The notes beneath the pieces are model-generated. The model was given only the letters and a program-made list of their open reading frames with translations, ran no database searches and was not told the DNA's origin. The position numbers and the translations under genes are program-made. From SYIM01 sp039800325 (GTDB taxonomy: Bacteria > Pseudomonadota > Gammaproteobacteria > Burkholderiales > Burkholderiaceae_E), in contig JBDLQY010000177.1 of assembly GCA_039800325.1 (NCBI GenBank), forward strand, positions 62,001-126,000: a stretch of DNA of 64,000 nucleotides. Reading direction: 5' to 3'. Within the stretch, counting starts at the first letter, position 1; the number at the start of each line of letters is the position of its first letter. Shown in pieces: positions 16,958-26,455 of this stretch.

Positions 16958-17386
16958 ATGTTTCAGGGAAGCTCAGCGCTCTTGCTCGATGCCAAAGGAC
17001 GAATGACCGTCCCTACCCGGCACCGGGATGCGCTCGTCCTCGCGTATGAGGGCCGGCTGACCCTGACGCGCTCGCCCGACGGCTGTCTGCTGCTGTTCCC
17101 ACGACCGGTATGGGAGGCACATCGCGAGCGTATCGCCGCCTTGCCCATCAACGCGCGTGGCTGGACGCGCATCTACCTTGGCAGTGCCTGTGATGTCGAT
17201 ATGGACGGCACTGGCCGCATACTCGTCGCTCCAGAGCTGCGACAGGCCGCGCGCCTGTCCAAAGAGGTCATGCTGCTCGGCATGGGGCGGCACTTTGAGC
17301 TGTGGGACGCGGAGACGCTGGCTGCCAAGGAACAAGAAACCATCGCGGCCGGCCTGCCGGACGCGCTCGCCAATTTTTCGTTCTAG
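16958..17386 (+). CDS. mraZ: MraZ, transcriptional repressor of the dcw cluster
   Basis: A 142-residue DNA-binding protein with two AbrB-like swapped-hairpin repeats; it assembles into rings and represses its own operon. The first repeat has LLLDAKGRMTVPTRHRD, the second ACDVDMDGTGRILVAPELR, and AGLPDALANFSF forms the C-terminus. The start at 16958 (MFQGSS) matches the family; an upstream ATG at 16916 adds residues not seen in MraZ. It is the first gene of the cluster, just after its promoter and probable operator. Confidence 0.96.
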   Translation: MFQGSSALLLDAKGRMTVPTRHRDALVLAYEGRLTLTRSPDGCLLLFPRPVWEAHRERIAALPINARGWTRIYLGSACDVDMDGTGRILVAPELRQAARLSKEVMLLGMGRHFELWDAETLAAKEQETIAAGLPDALANFSF

Positions 17387-17391
17387 CCGGC

Positions 17392-18360
17392 GTGTTTGAA
17401 CAGTCTGCAGCCGACCCACGCGCCCGCGCGCGTGGGCACCTTCCCGTTATGCGTGACGAAGTGCTCGAGGCGTTGGCCATTCGCGCCGACGGACTTTACG
17501 TGGACTGCACCTTTGGTCGCGGTGGCCACAGCGCTGCCATTCTCGCGCAGCTGAGCGCGCGGGGGCGCCTGATTGCGCTCGATCGGGATCCCCAGGCCAT
17601 CGCCGCGGCTCACGCGCTGGCTGACGCGCGTCTGACGGTGGTGCATGCGCGCTTTTCGAGCTTGGTGGAAGTGCTGAGCGAGCTCGAGATCGATGGGGTC
17701 GATGGCGTACTGCTTGACCTAGGGGTGTCATCGCCGCAACTTGATGATGCCTCACGGGGGTTCAGCTTTCGAGCGAGCGGGCCGCTGGACATGCGCATGA
17801 ATCCGGGCGAGGGCATTTCAGCTCGGGAGTGGTTGCTGCAGGCGACCGAGCACGACATAGCGAAGGTAGTGAGGGACTATGGGGAAGAACGGTTTGCTGT
17901 GCAAATTGCAAAGGCGATTGTTGCTTATCGCCAGCGCGAAGGTGAGACGGCCCTTCAGTCCACCGCCGAGCTTGCCGACCTTGTGGCGTCGGTCGTCCGG
18001 CCCCGTCAACGGGGCGCTTCGCACGGGCGCGATCCGGCGACCCGTACCTTTCAGGCTCTACGGATTTTCATCAATCAAGAGCTCGACGAACTGGCGCGGG
18101 GTCTCGAGGCTGCCGTAGCGAGCCTGTCTTCGGGCGGGCGACTGGTCGTCATCAGTTTTCACTCGCTGGAAGATCGAATCGTCAAACAGTACATTGCCCA
18201 TGAAAGCGGTCGAGACGCGCCGATCGACCCGATTCGCGGCACCCGCCTGGCGGTGGGCGCGCGCCTGACCGGTGCAAGACGCGTACTGCCCAGCAGCCGC
18301 GAGGTGGCCTGTAATGCCCGCGCGCGCTCGGCTGTGCTGCGCTTGGCCGAGCGTATTTGA
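17392..18360 (+). CDS. rsmH: 16S rRNA (cytosine1402-N4)-methyltransferase
   Basis: A 322-residue S-adenosylmethionine-dependent methyltransferase that modifies C1402 in the decoding centre of 16S rRNA. Seen are HLPVMRDEVLEAL near the start, SAM-binding YVDCTFGRGGHSAAIL, the LLDLGVSSPQLD segment, the family signature GFSFRASGPLDMRMNP, and SFHSLEDRIVKQYI near the C-terminus. The start is GTG at 17392, five bases after the mraZ stop. Confidence 0.95.
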   Translation: MFEQSAADPRARARGHLPVMRDEVLEALAIRADGLYVDCTFGRGGHSAAILAQLSARGRLIALDRDPQAIAAAHALADARLTVVHARFSSLVEVLSELEIDGVDGVLLDLGVSSPQLDDASRGFSFRASGPLDMRMNPGEGISAREWLLQATEHDIAKVVRDYGEERFAVQIAKAIVAYRQREGETALQSTAELADLVASVVRPRQRGASHGRDPATRTFQALRIFINQELDELARGLEAAVASLSSGGRLVVISFHSLEDRIVKQYIAHESGRDAPIDPIRGTRLAVGARLTGARRVLPSSREVACNARARSAVLRLAERI

Positions 18361-18375
18361 CTCAGGGCGCACGGC

Positions 18376-18933
18376 GTGGCCAATAAAATAAACATAGCCC
18401 TGCTGGCCGCGCTGGTGGTCAGTGCCCTGGCCTTGATCACCTCGCAGCACGAGGCGCGCCGCCTCTATGTCGAGATGGAACGCGCAGCAGGCCACTCGCG
18501 CCAGCTTGAAAACGACTGGAACCATTTACGGGTGGAGCAGAGTGCACTGGCCACCGCAGCCATCATCGACTCTAAGGCGCGTCGTGATCTGCAGCTCGAG
18601 TCCCCCAACGCTCGACAGGTCTGGCATCTGGTGGTTGATCCTGACACGCGGCAGGTGCAGGTTGCGGTACCGGCGCCGGCGGCCAGCGCCCGCCCGCCGG
18701 CCACCAACCGTGCGTTAGCGCGACCCCCCAGCCCCGCGACCGTACCGCCGCAGTCGCCCAATCCGTCTATGCTGCGTCCCTTGGCGGGCGGCGATGACCC
18801 TAGGCTTGGCGGCCAGGAAGATCAGCTGAATTCTCCAGGCTTCAGACGCGCCTCGGCCGAGCACCCTGATGCGCGTCCCAGGCCAGGCGGCCTGCCGCTC
18901 AGCGGCCTGCCCGCTGCCACCGGAGAGCCCTGA
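18376..18933 (+). CDS. ftsL: Cell division protein FtsL with a long C-terminal tail
   Basis: A 185-residue bitopic membrane protein; with FtsQ and FtsB it activates septal wall synthesis. A single helix spans residues about 6-22, followed by a leucine-zipper-like coiled coil to about residue 60 and the ESPNARQVW motif near residue 75. The core ends near residue 95, where usual betaproteobacterial FtsL would stop. The remaining 90 or so residues are rich in Pro, Ala, Arg and Ser. The start is GTG at 18376. The stop overlaps the ftsI ATG by one base (TGATG), so the tail is in frame to the normal end of the gene. Confidence 0.92.
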   Translation: MANKINIALLAALVVSALALITSQHEARRLYVEMERAAGHSRQLENDWNHLRVEQSALATAAIIDSKARRDLQLESPNARQVWHLVVDPDTRQVQVAVPAPAASARPPATNRALARPPSPATVPPQSPNPSMLRPLAGGDDPRLGGQEDQLNSPGFRRASAEHPDARPRPGGLPLSGLPAATGEP

Positions 18934-20738
18934 TGGTGGGTCGCGCGCGCCAGGTGCCGTTCGCAGCCAATCCGCTGCTCAAGGTGCAACTATCCTCTAC
19001 CCGATCCCGGGTGGCGATGGTGGTGATGGCTTTGGCATTTCTTGCGCTGGCCGCGCGTGCCGTCTGGCTGCAGGTGTTCTCGCAGGACTTTTTGCAGCGC
19101 CAGGGCGAATCGCGATATACCCGCACCCTTGAGCTGCCCGCGTCGCGGGGCGCCATTCATGACCGCAACGGCATCGTCCTGGCGTCCAGTCTTCCTGCCC
19201 GGGCCATTTGGGCAGACCCCAGTGTGGTCGATCCGAATGATCCGCGCCTGCCCGAGCTGGCGCGGCGGCTAGGTATGAGTGAGGCGCACCTGCGGGCCCG
19301 TCTGGCGTCGCGCGAGCGCGGTTTTGTTTACCTCAAGCGTCAGGTCGACATGACCGAGGCACAGCGTATCGCAGAGCTGGGTTTGCCCGGCGTACATCAT
19401 CTGCGCGAATTCAAGAGACATTACCCTGAGGGCGAGACGCTTGCCCACGTGGTGGGTTTCACCAATGTCGAAGATACGGGCCAGGAAGGCGTGGAGTTGG
19501 CGCAGAACGCGCAGCTGGCGGGTCGGCCCGGTAGCCGGCGCGTCATGATCGACCGTCTGGGCCGCGTCATTGATGAGGTCGAGGCCACTCGTGAGCCGCT
19601 TAACGGCAGCGATCTGGTTTTATCGATCGACAGCAAGGTTCAGTATCACACCTTCAATGCCCTGCGCGCGGCCATTGCAGAGCACCGCGCGGCAGCGGGT
19701 GCTGCGGTGGTACTGGATGTGCGCACGGGCGAGGTGCTCGCCCTGGTGAATCTGCCGACCTATGATCCCAATCAGAGGGCTGAGCTGAGCGGTGCGCAGC
19801 TGCGCAACCGAGCCCTTACGGATATCTTTGAGCCTGGCTCGACCATGAAGCCGTTCACAGTGGCTCTGGCCCTCGAAGCTAAAAAGGTCACGCCCCAGAC
19901 TGTCATTCCCACGGCGCCTGGAAAGATCACGATCGGAAAACACACTATCAGCGACGTCAAGGCCTACAGTGCACTGACAGTTGAGCAGGTGGTGCAGAAA
20001 TCGTCCAATGTGGGCACCGTTCGTCTGGCGCTGAATCTGCCTGCTCGCGACACTTGGGATATGTATTCAGCCGTCGGGCTGGGACAGGCGCCACAGCTGG
20101 GGTTTCCCGGTGCAGGCGCAGGCAAGCTGAGACCCTGGAAAAACTGGAAGACGGTTGAGCAGGCCACCATGTCCTACGGGCACGGCTTATCGGTGTCCCT
20201 GATACAGCTTGCGCGTGCCTACACCGTTTTTGCAAGTGATGGCGAGCTGCGCCCGGTATCGATTTTTCGCACCGACGGCGAGGCCAGTGGCATACAGGTA
20301 TTCAAGCCCGAGACCGCGCGCGCGGTCAGACATATGCTGGAGATGGCTGCAGGGCCCGAGGGGACCGCGCCGCAGTCTCAGGTCGTGGGCTATCGCGTGG
20401 CGGGTAAGACGGGAACAGCGCACAAGCTCGAAGGCGGCCGCTACGTCAATAAGTACATCTCCTCGTTCGTGGGTTTCGCGCCCGTGAGCGATCCCAGGGT
20501 GGTGGTTGCCGTCATGATCGATGAGCCCAGCGCTGGCAAGCACTACGGTGGGGCTGTGGCAGCGCCGGTTTTCTCGCGCATTACGGGTGATGTCTTGCGT
20601 GCACTGCGCGTACCGCCGGATATCAGCCTGGCAGGGTCGCCATCAAGTCTGTCTGCCTCCGCATCATCGCCGGCCTCGGTCGGCGCGAGCGCGCCCGCAA
20701 CCAGTGTAGCGGCCACGGTCGCGGGAGGCCGACTATGA
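18933..20738 (+). CDS. ftsI: Peptidoglycan transpeptidase FtsI (PBP3)
   Basis: A 601-residue class B penicillin-binding protein that cross-links septal peptidoglycan in the periplasm. One membrane helix lies at about 28-48. The active sites are Ser303/Lys306 (STMK), SSN at 357-359 and KTG at 492-494. The non-catalytic domain includes ASRGAIHDRNG. The last 40 residues form a Ser/Ala-rich tail beyond the usual end. It overlaps murE by four bases. Confidence 0.96.
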   Translation: MVGRARQVPFAANPLLKVQLSSTRSRVAMVVMALAFLALAARAVWLQVFSQDFLQRQGESRYTRTLELPASRGAIHDRNGIVLASSLPARAIWADPSVVDPNDPRLPELARRLGMSEAHLRARLASRERGFVYLKRQVDMTEAQRIAELGLPGVHHLREFKRHYPEGETLAHVVGFTNVEDTGQEGVELAQNAQLAGRPGSRRVMIDRLGRVIDEVEATREPLNGSDLVLSIDSKVQYHTFNALRAAIAEHRAAAGAAVVLDVRTGEVLALVNLPTYDPNQRAELSGAQLRNRALTDIFEPGSTMKPFTVALALEAKKVTPQTVIPTAPGKITIGKHTISDVKAYSALTVEQVVQKSSNVGTVRLALNLPARDTWDMYSAVGLGQAPQLGFPGAGAGKLRPWKNWKTVEQATMSYGHGLSVSLIQLARAYTVFASDGELRPVSIFRTDGEASGIQVFKPETARAVRHMLEMAAGPEGTAPQSQVVGYRVAGKTGTAHKLEGGRYVNKYISSFVGFAPVSDPRVVVAVMIDEPSAGKHYGGAVAAPVFSRITGDVLRALRVPPDISLAGSPSSLSASASSPASVGASAPATSVAATVAGGRL

Positions 20739-22267
20739 TCGCGGCCCCCGTCCTGGCCGATGCCCCTGTGGCGGCCAAATCCGCGCAGCTAGCGCAGTGG
20801 TTACGCGCGCAGCCGGGTGTCATTGGCGATCTGCATGCGGATAGCCGCAGCGTGAGACCGGGCGATGTATTTTTGGCCTGGGCGGGCAGAGCAGGTGATG
20901 GTCGCAGCCACATCGGCGAAGCGCTGCGCAGCGGTGCGCGGTTCGCCTTGTTCGAGCCCGTGAACCCGCCAGGTGGCATGCTGGCTGACCCGCGCGTAGT
21001 GCCCGTTGCGGGACTGCGCAGCCTGGCTGGCGAGCTTGCAGCCGTCTGGTACGGACGACCGAGCGAACGCATCGATCTGGTCGCGGTTACCGGCACTAAC
21101 GGCAAGACCAGCTGCACACGCTGGATTGCCGAGGGGCTTAGCGCTGCGGGGCGGCCCAGCGCCGTGATTGGCACGCTGGGCAGCGGCCTGGTGGGCGAAA
21201 GTCCTTCGCCGTTTGGTCTGACCATGCCGGATGCGGTGACGCTGCATCGTCTGTTGGCGGGCTTGGCAGATCGAGGTGCTCAGGCTGTAGCGCTTGAGGC
21301 GTCGTCCATCGGTATCGACCAGGGACGACTCGATGGAGCGCACTGCCGACTGGCCATGCTGACCAACATCACGCGTGACCACCTTGATTACCACGGAACC
21401 GAGCAGGCTTATCGCGAGGCGAAACTGCGTCTGTTTGAAAGCTCGTCTTTGTCGTTTGCGGTGATCAATGCAGATGACTCGGCGTGTGCGCAGGCTCTGG
21501 CGCGTGTGCGACCAGCTTGTGAGCGTCTTGTGTACGGCGAGCGAGCCTTGCTGATAGACGCTCAGTCCGCGCGCCGCCTGCAGGTACGGGTTGTACACGA
21601 AGACGCACAGGGTATGGATCTGGCGTTTGAAGGCGACTTCGGCCGTGCGTCGGTGCGCGTCGGACTGCTAGGACGCTTTAATGCTTTCAACGCAGCCGGT
21701 GTGGCGGCGTGCTGGCTTGCTCTGGGGATGTCATTCGATGAAGTGGTCAAGCGGCTTGCTCAGCTGCGCGCACCGCCCGGTCGGCTTGAGCGCATCGTGC
21801 GCGAGGGCCAGCCGCTGGTGGTGGTGGACTATGCGCATACGCCGGATGCCCTCGAGAACGTTTTAGCCGCGCTGCGCGTGCTGACTCATGCCCGGGGCGG
21901 TCTTCTGTGGTGTGTGTTTGGTGCCGGTGGCGATCGTGACGAGGGCAAGCGACCCTTGATGGGTCAGGTGGTGTCTGCGGCGTGTGATCGCTTCATCATC
22001 ACCAGTGATAACCCGCGAACCGAGCCCCCCGATCGCATCGCCGCGCAAATTCAGGCGGGCTGCCTTCGCGCTGCGGAGTGCATTGAGCTTGACCGAGGCC
22101 GTGCGATTGCCCGGGCCGTCTCCGCGGCCGCAACGCGGGACATTGTCCTGATCGCTGGCAAGGGACACGAGTGCTGGCAGGAAGTCGCAGGCGAGCGCCT
22201 GGCATTTTCGGATCGCGATGTGGCTGAGCGCGAGCTTGATGCACGATCAGAGGCGCTTCATGTTTAA
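20735..22267 (+). CDS. murE: UDP-MurNAc-tripeptide synthetase (meso-diaminopimelate-adding)
   Basis: A 510-residue cytoplasmic Mur ligase adding the third residue of the wall peptide. The ATP loop is VAVTGTNGKTSCTRW, the carbamylated-Lys region follows, and DHLDYHG and VVDYAHTPDAL are typical. The DNPRTE motif specifies meso-diaminopimelate rather than lysine, as expected in a Gram-negative. ATGA overlap with ftsI, and an 8-base overlap with murF. Confidence 0.95.
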   Translation: MIAAPVLADAPVAAKSAQLAQWLRAQPGVIGDLHADSRSVRPGDVFLAWAGRAGDGRSHIGEALRSGARFALFEPVNPPGGMLADPRVVPVAGLRSLAGELAAVWYGRPSERIDLVAVTGTNGKTSCTRWIAEGLSAAGRPSAVIGTLGSGLVGESPSPFGLTMPDAVTLHRLLAGLADRGAQAVALEASSIGIDQGRLDGAHCRLAMLTNITRDHLDYHGTEQAYREAKLRLFESSSLSFAVINADDSACAQALARVRPACERLVYGERALLIDAQSARRLQVRVVHEDAQGMDLAFEGDFGRASVRVGLLGRFNAFNAAGVAACWLALGMSFDEVVKRLAQLRAPPGRLERIVREGQPLVVVDYAHTPDALENVLAALRVLTHARGGLLWCVFGAGGDRDEGKRPLMGQVVSAACDRFIITSDNPRTEPPDRIAAQIQAGCLRAAECIELDRGRAIARAVSAAATRDIVLIAGKGHECWQEVAGERLAFSDRDVAERELDARSEALHV

Positions 22268-23636
22268 CATGCGCCAGGCGATGGATTGGTTGAATGCTGC
22301 AGTGCTGTTCGGCACCGGGCATGAGCGCGTGAGCTCGGTATGTACCGACAGCCGTGCCATCACGGCCAATAGTCTTTTTGTTGCCTTGCGCGGTGATCGC
22401 TTCGATGCGCACGATTTTCTGGTGCAGGCGCGCGCGTCGGGTGCGGCAGCGGTCATGTGCGAGCGACTGGTTCCCGGTCTGGGGCGACCGGTGCTGCGCG
22501 TACCCGACTGTCGACGTGCTCTGGGTGAGTTGGCCCGCGGCTGGCGTTCGCAATTCAAATTGCCGCTGATTGCGGTGACCGGCAGTAACGGCAAGACCAC
22601 GGTCAAGGAAATGTTGGCGGCCATTTTGACCCAGGCTGTGGGCGATGCCGGGCGGCTGGCGACTCGGGGTAATCTCAACAATGATATCGGTCTGCCGCTG
22701 ACTCTATTTCGATTAAGGGCCGAGCATCGTATGGCGGTGGTCGAACTCGGCATGAATCGACCGGGTGAAATCGCCTGGTTGGCGAGCATCGCTGGCGCTC
22801 AGGTTGCCTTGGTGAATAACGCCCAGCGCGAGCATCAGGAGTTCATGCACAGCGTAGCGGCCACGGCTTATGAAAATGGCGCTGCGATCTCGGCGCTTGC
22901 ACCCGATGGCGTGGCCGTGTTCCCTGGCGATGATGCCGAACACACGCCAATCTGGAGGTCGCTTGCCGGTAGCCGTCGTCGTGTCGAGTTCGGGCTCTCT
23001 TCAGAAGCGGGCGCGTTGCCTGTATGGGCCCACCCCGATTCAAAACCCGCCGATTTCAGTCTGTATGTGGCGGGCGATAAGGTCAGCGTTCAACTGGCGA
23101 TTGCAGGCGCTCATAACGTTCGTAATGCGCTCGCGGCTGCAGCCTGCGCGCATGCGCTTGGCTTGTCGGCAGAGCTGATTGCGCAGGGCCTCGCTCGCTT
23201 CCGACCAGCAGCAGGACGTCTGGTCCGATCTGAACTGCCCGGCGGAGCGGTTTTGTTTGATGACACCTACAACGCCAATCCCGACTCAGTGCGTGCGGCC
23301 ATCGATTTACTGGCTGAGTGTTCCACACCCGCGGTCATGGTCCTGGGTGATATGGGTGAGGTTGGTGAGCAGGGGCCCGTGTTTCATGCCGAGGTCGGTC
23401 GCTATGCGCGCGAGCGTGGCCTGCGCCATCTCTTGTTGTTCGGACAGGCAAGTCGCGCGGCCTTACCAGGCGCGGGTGACATCGCAGAGCATTTCGATGA
23501 ATTGCCAGCCTTGATTGATCGTGTTCGCGGGCTCGCGCAATCGGGTACCAGCGTGCTGGTCAAGGGTTCGCGTTTCATGCGCATGGAGCGCGTCGTGGCA
23601 GCACTGACGACCGGCCAGGCCGCGGAGGTGCACTAA
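22260..23636 (+). CDS. murF: UDP-MurNAc-tripeptide:D-Ala-D-Ala ligase
   Basis: A 458-residue cytoplasmic ligase that completes the UDP-MurNAc pentapeptide. The ATP loop is VTGSNGKTTVKEML; NNAQREHQEFM and the C-terminal LFDDTYNANPDSV are MurF signatures. The start at 22260 overlaps the murE stop and has AGAGG upstream; ATG at 22269 is an alternative three residues later. It overlaps mraY by one base. Confidence 0.95.
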   Translation: MFNMRQAMDWLNAAVLFGTGHERVSSVCTDSRAITANSLFVALRGDRFDAHDFLVQARASGAAAVMCERLVPGLGRPVLRVPDCRRALGELARGWRSQFKLPLIAVTGSNGKTTVKEMLAAILTQAVGDAGRLATRGNLNNDIGLPLTLFRLRAEHRMAVVELGMNRPGEIAWLASIAGAQVALVNNAQREHQEFMHSVAATAYENGAAISALAPDGVAVFPGDDAEHTPIWRSLAGSRRRVEFGLSSEAGALPVWAHPDSKPADFSLYVAGDKVSVQLAIAGAHNVRNALAAAACAHALGLSAELIAQGLARFRPAAGRLVRSELPGGAVLFDDTYNANPDSVRAAIDLLAECSTPAVMVLGDMGEVGEQGPVFHAEVGRYARERGLRHLLLFGQASRAALPGAGDIAEHFDELPALIDRVRGLAQSGTSVLVKGSRFMRMERVVAALTTGQAAEVH

Positions 23637-24805
23637 TGCTGCTTGAACTGGCGCAATGGCTCGCGCGCGATATCCGAGTCTTTTCAGTGTTTCAGTACAT
23701 CACGCTCAGGGCGGTTTTGGCGACCATGACGGCCCTGCTGATCGGCCTCTCCCTGGGCCCATGGGTGATTCGTAAGCTCACTCAAATGAAAATCGGACAG
23801 GCTGTGCGCGACAACGGACCCCAGACTCACCTGGTCAAATCGGGTACGCCGACCATGGGCGGTGCGCTGCTGCTGATCTCAATGGGATTGTCTACCCTGC
23901 TGTGGGCCGATCTTGAAAATCGCTTTATCTGGGCGGTACTGGTGGTCACGCTGGGTTTCGGCTGGATCGGCTGGGTCGATGATTATCGAAAGGTGGTCCA
24001 TCGAGATCCCAAGGGTATGCCTGCCCGAGAGAAGTATTTCTGGCAGTCCCTGATCGGTCTGATCGCTGCCTTATACCTTGCCTTCGCCGTTCCAGCGCAA
24101 AGTAATGCCCAGGCGCTTGACCTGTTCGCACAGTGGGTGAGCTCAGGTTTTGCCATTGAGCTGCCACCCAAGGCTGACCTTATCGTTCCTTTCTTCAAGA
24201 ATATTGCCTACCCGCTCGGTGTATTTGGTTTCATTGTTCTGAGCTACTTTGTCATCGTGGGGACCAGCAACGCGGTCAATCTCACCGACGGTGCAGACGG
24301 TCTGGCCATCATGCCAGCGGTTCTCGTGGGCTCAGCCCTGGGCTTATTTGCGTACGTCACCGGTAACTCAGTCTTCGCGAAATATCTGCTTATTCCTTAC
24401 ATACCGGGCGCCGGTGAATTAACCGTCTTCTGCGCGGCGATCGCAGGCGCCGGGCTCGCGTTTTTGTGGTTCAACGCATATCCAGCTCAGGTCTTTATGG
24501 GTGATGTGGGTGCGCTCGCGTTGGGCGGGGCGCTGGGAACGGTTGCCGTGATCGTACGACAGGAAATCGTGCTGTTCATCATGGGTGGCGTCTTCGTGGT
24601 CGAAACCCTGTCGGTCATGCTTCAGGTGGGCTACTTCAAGTACACGCGGCGCCGGTACGGCGAAGGTCGTCGAATTTTTCGGATGGCACCGCTGCATCAT
24701 CACTTCGAGGTGGGAGGTGTCAAGGAAAGTCAGGTTGTCGTACGTTTCTGGATCGTCACCATGATGCTGGTGCTGGTCGGTTTATCAACGCTGAAGCTGC
24801 GCTAA
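23636..24805 (+). CDS. mraY: Phospho-MurNAc-pentapeptide translocase
   Basis: A 389-residue inner-membrane enzyme with about ten helices that transfers phospho-MurNAc-pentapeptide to undecaprenyl phosphate, making lipid I. Seen are TPTMGGALLL, the catalytic DDYRK loop, NLTDGADGLA, and the FMGDVGALALGG and HHHFE regions near the C-terminus. It overlaps murF by one base and precedes murD by 12. Confidence 0.97.
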   Translation: MLLELAQWLARDIRVFSVFQYITLRAVLATMTALLIGLSLGPWVIRKLTQMKIGQAVRDNGPQTHLVKSGTPTMGGALLLISMGLSTLLWADLENRFIWAVLVVTLGFGWIGWVDDYRKVVHRDPKGMPAREKYFWQSLIGLIAALYLAFAVPAQSNAQALDLFAQWVSSGFAIELPPKADLIVPFFKNIAYPLGVFGFIVLSYFVIVGTSNAVNLTDGADGLAIMPAVLVGSALGLFAYVTGNSVFAKYLLIPYIPGAGELTVFCAAIAGAGLAFLWFNAYPAQVFMGDVGALALGGALGTVAVIVRQEIVLFIMGGVFVVETLSVMLQVGYFKYTRRRYGEGRRIFRMAPLHHHFEVGGVKESQVVVRFWIVTMMLVLVGLSTLKLR

Positions 24806-24817
24806 GTAGAGGCCACG

Positions 24818-26455
24818 ATGACGTTGACTGATCCTGGCCTGCCTTCTGAGACCGACGCGGTGAACGTACCGCTTGAGCAGGGGCAGCTGTTTACGCTGGC
24901 CGGGCGTCGCGTGTTGGTGTTGGGTCTGGGCGAGTCTGGCTGCGCCATGGCACGCTGGGCCCATCGCTCGGGCGCTCAGGTCACGCTGGCCGATACACGA
25001 AGCACCGACGGCGCCAGCCAGCCTGCGCTGGCCCGTCTACGCGCTGAGCTTGGGGATCTCAAGTTTCTGGGCGGTGAGCCCGTGCAGCAGTGGTTTGATC
25101 AAATCGATCTCATCGCATGGAGTCCTGGGCTTTCGATCGAAACCGGCGCAAGCGCCGAGTTTTATCGCAGTGCGCGCGACGCCGGCGTCGAGGTGGTGGG
25201 TGAGCTTGATCTGTTTGCGCAGGGCCTGGCCGCGCTGCGTGATTCGGGCTACGCCCCCAAGCTTATCGCCATTACGGGCACCAATGGCAAAACCACCACG
25301 ACCGCCATGACAGCCCACCTGCTCACTGTTGCAGGGCAGTCGGCCCGTGCGGCCGGCAATATCGGCCCATCCATGCTCGATGCACTCATGCAGGCGATGG
25401 ATGCTGGTGAGCTGCCATCCATCTGGGTGCTTGAGCTGTCCAGCTTTCAACTGGCCATCGCATCGCCCCTGCAGGCCGATGCGGCAGCCCTGCTGAATTT
25501 GTCGCAGGATCATTTTGACTGGCACGCTTCGTTCGACACCTATCGACTGGCCAAGCAGCGCATTTTTGGCGAGCGCACGCATCGGATCTACAACCGGGAC
25601 GACGCTGCAACCATTCCCGAAGCGCTCAAAGCGGTGCAGCCGTCGGTGCCCGCCGAAACCACTGGGCGGCGGCGCGCCGCGAGGGCGGGGCGCGGTCCTG
25701 CGGTCAGTGTCGTGCCATCGACCAGTTTCGGTCTGGATCAGCCAATGCAGCCTGGCGCATTCGGTCTGGTCACTGATGGCCCTCTGGTCTGGCTTGCCCG
25801 GGCCCAGGGTGATGATTCCGCCGAGATGCCGCGTGTCTCAGACGATGCGCAGCATCCGCGTGTGGTGCGGCTGATGCCGGTTGAGGCTTTGCACCTGCGT
25901 GGACGGCATAATCAGGCGAATGTTCTGGCCGCCCTTGCCTTGGGTTGTGCGGTGGGTGTACCGCTGGCTCGCCTGCTGCACGGATTGCGTACTTATACCG
26001 GCGAGCCGCACCGCTGTCAGTTGGTACGACAGGTGCGCGGCGTGAGTTTCTTCGATGACAGCAAAGGCACGAATGTCGGTGCAACCGTGGCTGCACTGCA
26101 GGGGCTGGGCATGCTCTGCCATCTCATTGCCGGAGGTGATGGCAAGTCGCAGGACTTCAGTCCGCTCGCGCCTGCCGTCGCACATCATGCCGTCGCGGTG
26201 TATCTCATCGGGCGCGATGCCGATCGTATCCGACGGGCTCTGACTGAATGCGCAGTGCCTCTGATCACCTGCGAAGACCTGCCTCAGGCCGTTGATGCCG
26301 CAGCCCGCGCTGCGCAGCCGGGTGAAGCGGTGCTGCTGTCTCCGGCCTGCGCGAGCTTCGACATGTTCCGCAACTACGCGCACCGGGCCGGGGTCTTTGT
26401 CGACGCAGTACACGACTATGCCAGGGCATGCGATCAGCCGGAGGAGGTCGCTTGA
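24818..26455 (+). CDS. murD: UDP-MurNAc-L-alanine:D-glutamate ligase
   Basis: A 545-residue Mur ligase, longer than the roughly 440 of E. coli MurD. The N-terminal Rossmann-like domain begins at GRRVLVLGLGESG; the ATP loop is ITGTNGKTTTTAM; LNLSQDHFDWH and FFDDSKGTNVGAT follow. The extra length is a low-complexity Arg/Ala-rich insertion between about residues 270 and 350, in the central domain. Insertions at this place are known in betaproteobacterial MurD. Its 3' end overlaps the ftsW start by four bases. Confidence 0.94.
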   Translation: MTLTDPGLPSETDAVNVPLEQGQLFTLAGRRVLVLGLGESGCAMARWAHRSGAQVTLADTRSTDGASQPALARLRAELGDLKFLGGEPVQQWFDQIDLIAWSPGLSIETGASAEFYRSARDAGVEVVGELDLFAQGLAALRDSGYAPKLIAITGTNGKTTTTAMTAHLLTVAGQSARAAGNIGPSMLDALMQAMDAGELPSIWVLELSSFQLAIASPLQADAAALLNLSQDHFDWHASFDTYRLAKQRIFGERTHRIYNRDDAATIPEALKAVQPSVPAETTGRRRAARAGRGPAVSVVPSTSFGLDQPMQPGAFGLVTDGPLVWLARAQGDDSAEMPRVSDDAQHPRVVRLMPVEALHLRGRHNQANVLAALALGCAVGVPLARLLHGLRTYTGEPHRCQLVRQVRGVSFFDDSKGTNVGATVAALQGLGMLCHLIAGGDGKSQDFSPLAPAVAHHAVAVYLIGRDADRIRRALTECAVPLITCEDLPQAVDAAARAAQPGEAVLLSPACASFDMFRNYAHRAGVFVDAVHDYARACDQPEEVA

